A DNA stretch of 8,022 nt, from the NCBI GenBank assembly GCA_022560215.1, contig JADFTO010000125.1:1-8022 (forward strand), written 5' to 3'. Shown piece by piece: positions 4,664 to 8,022 of this stretch; within the stretch, counting starts at the first letter, position 1; each line of letters starts with the position of its first letter. The notes beneath the pieces were generated by a model, which worked only from the letters and a program-made list of their open reading frames with translations, had not been told where the DNA came from and did not search any database. Position numbers and translations under genes: made by a program. This DNA is from Pseudomonadota bacterium (lineage in GTDB: Bacteria > Pseudomonadota > Alphaproteobacteria > Rhodospirillales > 2-02-FULL-58-16).

Positions 4664-6790
4664 TCAACGGGCCGCCTGGGCGGTAATTTCCTCGCCCGTC
4701 GTCTGGTCCACCGCTTTCATGGACAGCTTCACCTTGCCGCGGTCGTCGATGCCGATCAGCTTGACCTTAACCGAGTCGCCCACGGTGACCACGTCGGAGG
4801 TCTTGCCCACCCGTTGGGGGGCCAGCTCGCTGATGTGAACCAGCCCGTCCTTGCTGCCCATGAAGTTGACGAAGGCGCCGAAGTCCATGATCTTCACCAC
4901 CTTGCCCGTATAGAGCGCGCCGACCTCGGGCTCGGCCGTGATGTTCCTGATCCAGTCGATGGCGTCGGCCGCTGCCTTTTCGTCGACGGCCGCGACCTTG
5001 ACCGTTCCGTCGTCCTCGATGTCGATCTTGGCGCCGGTGACCTCGCAGATTTCGCGGATCATCTTGCCGCCAGGCCCGATGACCTCGCGGATCTTGTCCT
5101 TGTTGATCTTGATGATGGTGATCCTGGGCGCGTTCTCGCTCACGTCGGCGCGGGCGCCGGCGAGGGCGCTGGCCATCTCGGCCAGGATATGCAGGCGTCC
5201 TTCACGGGCCTGCTCCAGGGCCGTCTTCATGATGTCCTCGGTGATCGAGGTGATCTTGATGTCCATCTGCAGCGAGGTGATCCCCTGGTCGGTCCCCGCC
5301 ACCTTGAAGTCCATGTCTCCCAGGTGGTCCTCGTCGCCGAGGATGTCTGAAAGCACGGCGACGCCGTCGTCGTCCTTGATCAGGCCCATGGCGATGCCGG
5401 CCACCGAACGCGGCAGGGGCACGCCGGCGTCCATCAGCGCCAGCGAGGCGCCGCAAACGGTGGCCATGGAGGAAGAACCATTGGATTCGGTGATTTCCGA
5501 CACCACCCGGATGGTATAGGGGAAGTCTTCTTTGCTCGGCATCAGGGGATGGATGGCCCGCCAAGCGAGCTTGCCGTGTCCCACTTCGCGGCGGCTGGTG
5601 AAGCCGAAGCGGCCGGCCTCGCCCACGCAGTAGGGCGGGAAATTGTAATGAAGCAGGAAGTGTTCGCGGTAATCCACGGCCAGGCCGTCGATGATCTGCT
5701 CGTCCTGTCCGGTGCCCAGGGTGGCGACCACCAGGGCCTGGGTCTCGCCGCGGGTAAAGAGCGCGCTGCCGTGGGTGCGGGGCAGGATTCCGACCTCGGC
5801 GGCGATGGGCCGGACGGTGCGGGTATCACGGCCGTCGATGCGCTTGCCGGTGTCGAGGATGCCCTTGCGCACGATTCTCTTCTCCAGGGCCTTGAACACG
5901 TCGGAGAGGCTCCCGTCCAGGCCGTCCTGTTCCAGGGATTCGGCGAGCTCGTCCTTGATCCGCTTCTTGATCTCGGCCAGCCTGTCCTGGCGGGCCTTCT
6001 TGTCGCTGATTCCATAAGCTTCCACGAGGTCGGCCGTGGCCATGGCGTCCACGCGCTCGGCGAGGGCGTCGAGGCCCTGCGGCGGGTCGGGCAGGTCCCT
6101 CGGCTCCTTGGCGCAGGCCTCGGCGAGATCGATGATGGCGTCGATGACCGGCTGCATCGAGCGGTGGCCGAACATGACCGCGCCCAGCATCACGTCTTCG
6201 GACAGCTCCTGGGCTTCGGATTCCACCATCAGCACGCCGTCGCGGGTGCCGGCGACCACCAGGTTCAGATCGCTGGACGGCATCTCGTCTAGCCGCGGGT
6301 TGAGCACGTACTCGCCGGCGACGTAGCCGACCCGGCAGCCGCCGATGGGCCCCATGAAGGGCAGTCCCGAAATCGTCAGCGCCGCCGAGGTGCCGACCAT
6401 GGCGACCATGTCGGGGTCGTTCTCCATGTCGTGGGTGAGAACGGTGCAGATGATCTGGGTCTCGTTCTGGTAGCCCTTGGCGAAAAGCGGCCTAATCGGC
6501 CTGTCGATCAGGCGCGATGTCAGGGTTTCCTTCTCGCTGGGCCGGCCCTCGCGCTTGAAGAAGCCGCCGGGTATCTTGCCCGCGGCGAAAGTCTTCTCCT
6601 GGTAGTGAACGGCGAGGGGGAAAAAATCCAGCCCCGGCTTCGGCGAGTGCTCGCCGACGACTGTGCACAGCACCTTGGTGCCGCCGTAGGTGGCGACGAC
6701 GGCGCCGTCGGCCTGGCGGGCTATCTTGCCGCTTTCCAGGACCAGTGGCCTTCCGCCCCAGTCGATTTCTTTTCTGTACTCTTGAAACAT
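4664..6790 (-). CDS. pnp: Polynucleotide phosphorylase (polyribonucleotide nucleotidyltransferase)
   Basis: PNPase is a trimeric 3'-to-5' exoribonuclease that degrades RNA by phosphorolysis and can also add tails; in many bacteria it joins the RNase E degradosome. The 708-residue length is normal (E. coli 711). Domains in order: first RNase PH domain (about 1-145, with FFKREGRPSEKE), a helical linker (about 150-300), the catalytic second RNase PH domain (about 325-550), KH (about 555-615, GPGG loop near residue 570) and S1 (about 622-692, GKVVKIMDFGAFVNF). Catalytic residues are present: S439-S441 in SNGSSSMA, D488, D494 and K496 in EDHLGDMDFK, matching E. coli D486, D492 and K494. The ATG start has AGAGGA (6796-6801) five bases upstream. 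It follows rpsO by 83 bases, the usual order, and autoregulation through the spacer RNA is known in E. coli but not shown here. Confidence 0.98.
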   Translation of the reverse strand: MFQEYRKEIDWGGRPLVLESGKIARQADGAVVATYGGTKVLCTVVGEHSPKPGLDFFPLAVHYQEKTFAAGKIPGGFFKREGRPSEKETLTSRLIDRPIRPLFAKGYQNETQIICTVLTHDMENDPDMVAMVGTSAALTISGLPFMGPIGGCRVGYVAGEYVLNPRLDEMPSSDLNLVVAGTRDGVLMVESEAQELSEDVMLGAVMFGHRSMQPVIDAIIDLAEACAKEPRDLPDPPQGLDALAERVDAMATADLVEAYGISDKKARQDRLAEIKKRIKDELAESLEQDGLDGSLSDVFKALEKRIVRKGILDTGKRIDGRDTRTVRPIAAEVGILPRTHGSALFTRGETQALVVATLGTGQDEQIIDGLAVDYREHFLLHYNFPPYCVGEAGRFGFTSRREVGHGKLAWRAIHPLMPSKEDFPYTIRVVSEITESNGSSSMATVCGASLALMDAGVPLPRSVAGIAMGLIKDDDGVAVLSDILGDEDHLGDMDFKVAGTDQGITSLQMDIKITSITEDIMKTALEQAREGRLHILAEMASALAGARADVSENAPRITIIKINKDKIREVIGPGGKMIREICEVTGAKIDIEDDGTVKVAAVDEKAAADAIDWIRNITAEPEVGALYTGKVVKIMDFGAFVNFMGSKDGLVHISELAPQRVGKTSDVVTVGDSVKVKLIGIDDRGKVKLSMKAVDQTTGEEITAQAAR

Positions 6791-6808
6791 GTCTTTCCTC
6801 TCATGAAT

Positions 6809-6855
6809 GCGGAGGCCGTCCGCGCTCTCGGTTTCGGGCGATCATTGGTGTCGCC
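6809..6855 (-). promoter_or_regulatory. Two small stem-loops in the rpsO-pnp spacer
   Basis: The spacer RNA can form GGCGA / TCGCC (6855-6851 with 6841-6837, 9-base loop) and then GCGGA / TCCGC (6823-6819 with 6813-6809, 5-base loop), the second ending eight bases before the AGAGGA ribosome binding site of pnp. In E. coli the equivalent spacer carries a terminator and an RNase III-cut stem used for pnp autoregulation. These stems are short, have no T-run, and were read by eye, so a similar role is only a possibility. Confidence 0.3.
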
Positions 6856-6873
6856 GCGAAGTCGGGCGAGGCG

Positions 6874-7143
6874 TCATCGGCGTAACTTCAAGCTCTTGAT
6901 GATAACCTCGTAGCGTCTGACCTCTTTCCTTTTCAGGTAGTCCAAAAGGCGCCGGCGTAGTCCCACCATCATCAGCAGGCCGCGGCGCGAATGATGATCC
7001 TTCTTGTGAATCTTCAGGTGTTCGGTGAGGTTGGTGATGCGTTCGCTGAGGATCGCTACCTGCACCTCGGGCGACCCTGTGTCACCCTTCGTGGTGGCGA
7101 ACTCCTTGATGAGTTCCTGTTTCCGCTCCGCTGTGATCGACAT
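6874..7143 (-). CDS. rpsO: 30S ribosomal protein S15
   Basis: S15 is a primary 16S rRNA-binding protein of the small subunit platform; it binds a three-way junction in the central domain and starts assembly of S6, S18 and neighbours. The protein is 89 residues, the standard length, with hallmark stretches GDTGSPEVQVAILSERI (20-36), the RNA-contacting HKKDHHSRRGLL (46-57), and LRRRLLDYLKRKEVRRY (62-78). The ATG start is preceded by GGAG eight bases upstream (7152-7155). It begins 15 bases after the truB stop, so the two genes are almost certainly co-transcribed, the common alphaproteobacterial order truB-rpsO-pnp. S15 represses its own mRNA in several bacteria, but no matching pseudoknot was identified here. 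Nothing unusual is seen. Confidence 0.98.
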   Translation of the reverse strand: MSITAERKQELIKEFATTKGDTGSPEVQVAILSERITNLTEHLKIHKKDHHSRRGLLMMVGLRRRLLDYLKRKEVRRYEVIIKSLKLRR

Positions 7144-7158
7144 CGTCTACTCCATAGA

Positions 7159-8022
7159 TCAAAGGTTCATCACGCGGAAGGGTCGGATTTCCCCTCCCAC
7201 GAGGCGTGCCAACGCCACCAGTCTGCCCCCGGCCATGGCGCACACGACGTCGCCCTGGGCAATGTTCGTGAGGGGGGACCGGGTTGCCACGGGCAGCACC
7301 GAAATGGGCCGGCCGTGACGCAAGCTTCGTGCCTCCACTTCCGTCAAGGCCAGGGCCGGGATGTCGTCCAGCACGGTCTCGATGGGAAGCAGGGCCTCGG
7401 CAAGTGCCGCACTATGCCCCAGGTCTTCGAGTTTATCCAGGGGAATCGCCGTCTCTTCCGAAAAGGGCCCGGCGCGGGTGCGCCTGAGGGCGCTGATATG
7501 TCCGACGGTCCCCAGTTCCAGGGCCAGGTCGCGCGCCAGGCTGCGCATGTAGGTGCCCTTCCCGCAGATGACCAGGAAACGGGCATGATCGGGGTCGGGC
7601 CGCTCCAGGAGCTCGATGCGTTCGATGGAGACCGGGCGCGCCTCGAGCTCCACCGGCTTTCGTGAGCGGGCCAGGGCATAGGCCCGCCGGCCGTTCACCT
7701 TGACCGCCGAAAAGGCGGGCGGCACCTGGAGGATCTCTCCGGTGAACGTTGTCAGGGCCGCGACGATCTCTTCGTCCGTGGGTCGGTGGTCGCAACTTTC
7801 CGTCAACTCGCCTTCCGCGTCGTCGGTGGCGCGTCCCTCGCCCCAGCAGACGGTGAACTGGTAGGTCTTGGCGCCGTCCATGACGTAGGACGCCGTCTTG
7901 GTGGCCTCGCCGAGCGCCACCGGCAGGACCCCGGTCGCCAGTGGATCAAGGGTGCCCCCGTGGCCCACCTTGGCGGCCCCGGTGATCTTGCGCACCCGGC
8001 CGACCACGGCGTTCGACGTCAT
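7159..8022 (-). CDS. truB: tRNA pseudouridine(55) synthase TruB (partial, N-terminus beyond window)
   Basis: TruB converts uridine 55 of tRNA to pseudouridine in the T-loop and also acts as a tRNA folding chaperone. The 287 residues visible begin inside the conserved segment that normally reads Gly-Met-Thr-Ser before NAVVGRVRK, so the Met at 8020-8022 is internal and roughly 20-30 residues lie beyond the right edge. The catalytic Asp is D26 here, in GHGGTLDPLATGVLP (E. coli D48). Other family blocks follow: TYQFTVCWGEGRATDDAEGE, VPPAFSAVKVNGRRAYALAR, and GKGTYMRSLARDLALELGT. The last 70 or so residues, from LPIETVLDD, form the PUA-like C-terminal domain. The stop is TGA, 15 bases before rpsO. 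Upstream neighbours in related genomes are usually rbfA and infB, which cannot be checked here. Confidence 0.97.
   Translation of the reverse strand: MTSNAVVGRVRKITGAAKVGHGGTLDPLATGVLPVALGEATKTASYVMDGAKTYQFTVCWGEGRATDDAEGELTESCDHRPTDEEIVAALTTFTGEILQVPPAFSAVKVNGRRAYALARSRKPVELEARPVSIERIELLERPDPDHARFLVICGKGTYMRSLARDLALELGTVGHISALRRTRAGPFSEETAIPLDKLEDLGHSAALAEALLPIETVLDDIPALALTEVEARSLRHGRPISVLPVATRSPLTNIAQGDVVCAMAGGRLVALARLVGGEIRPFRVMNL

Noticed and set aside
4814..6292. Several plus-strand open frames opposite pnp
   Set aside because: They are antisense shadows of pnp, rich in Gly, Ala, Arg, Ser and Asp with no domain features and no separate promoter.
8020..8022. ATG at the right edge as the true truB start
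   Set aside because: It corresponds to the internal Met of the conserved Gly-Met-Thr-Ser segment; the catalytic Asp would be only residue 26, compared with about 48 in E. coli.

Overview
The window looks like the chromosome of a GC-rich alphaproteobacterium, probably a Rhodospirillales-like lineage. The evidence is the end of the usual translation cluster (truB-rpsO-pnp), a FabA/FabB/FabI fatty-acid set, and an Irr-type Fur-family regulator, which is largely an alphaproteobacterial protein. I see no mobile element, tRNA, rRNA, CRISPR array or phage gene. All nine genes lie on the minus strand, so transcription runs from high to low coordinates.

Layout in order of transcription: truB (tRNA pseudouridine-55 synthase; its N-terminus lies beyond the right edge), rpsO (ribosomal protein S15) and pnp (polynucleotide phosphorylase) form the RNA/translation block at 8022-4664. 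A 135-base gap carries a good sigma70-type promoter and a strong hairpin. It is followed by the unsaturated fatty-acid block fabA-fabB-fabI (4528-1938), tightly spaced and clearly one operon. Both fabA and fabB appear to start with TTG. Next come irr (1867-1445), a rubrerythrin without a rubredoxin domain (1301-882), and an iron-sulfur/CCG-domain protein of the GlpC/heterodisulfide-reductase type (792 to beyond the left edge).

The first block makes and matures the translation and RNA-decay machinery. The second introduces and processes the cis double bond in type II fatty-acid synthesis and performs the final enoyl reduction. The third is an iron- and peroxide-related module: a haem/iron-responsive regulator, a diiron peroxidase-like protein, and a candidate multi-cluster Fe-S electron carrier.

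The most notable non-coding signals are: (1) a very AT-rich island upstream of the rubrerythrin promoter holding two back-to-back inverted repeats of the half-site GTTAT; (2) a G-rich tract inside a long-range inverted repeat ending in T5, between the rubrerythrin and Fe-S genes; and (3) the promoter plus leader hairpin in front of fabA. In FabI, three or four positions known from E. coli to shape the active site or triclosan pocket are substituted. No clearly new multi-gene system is visible; the genes belong to recognisable families.
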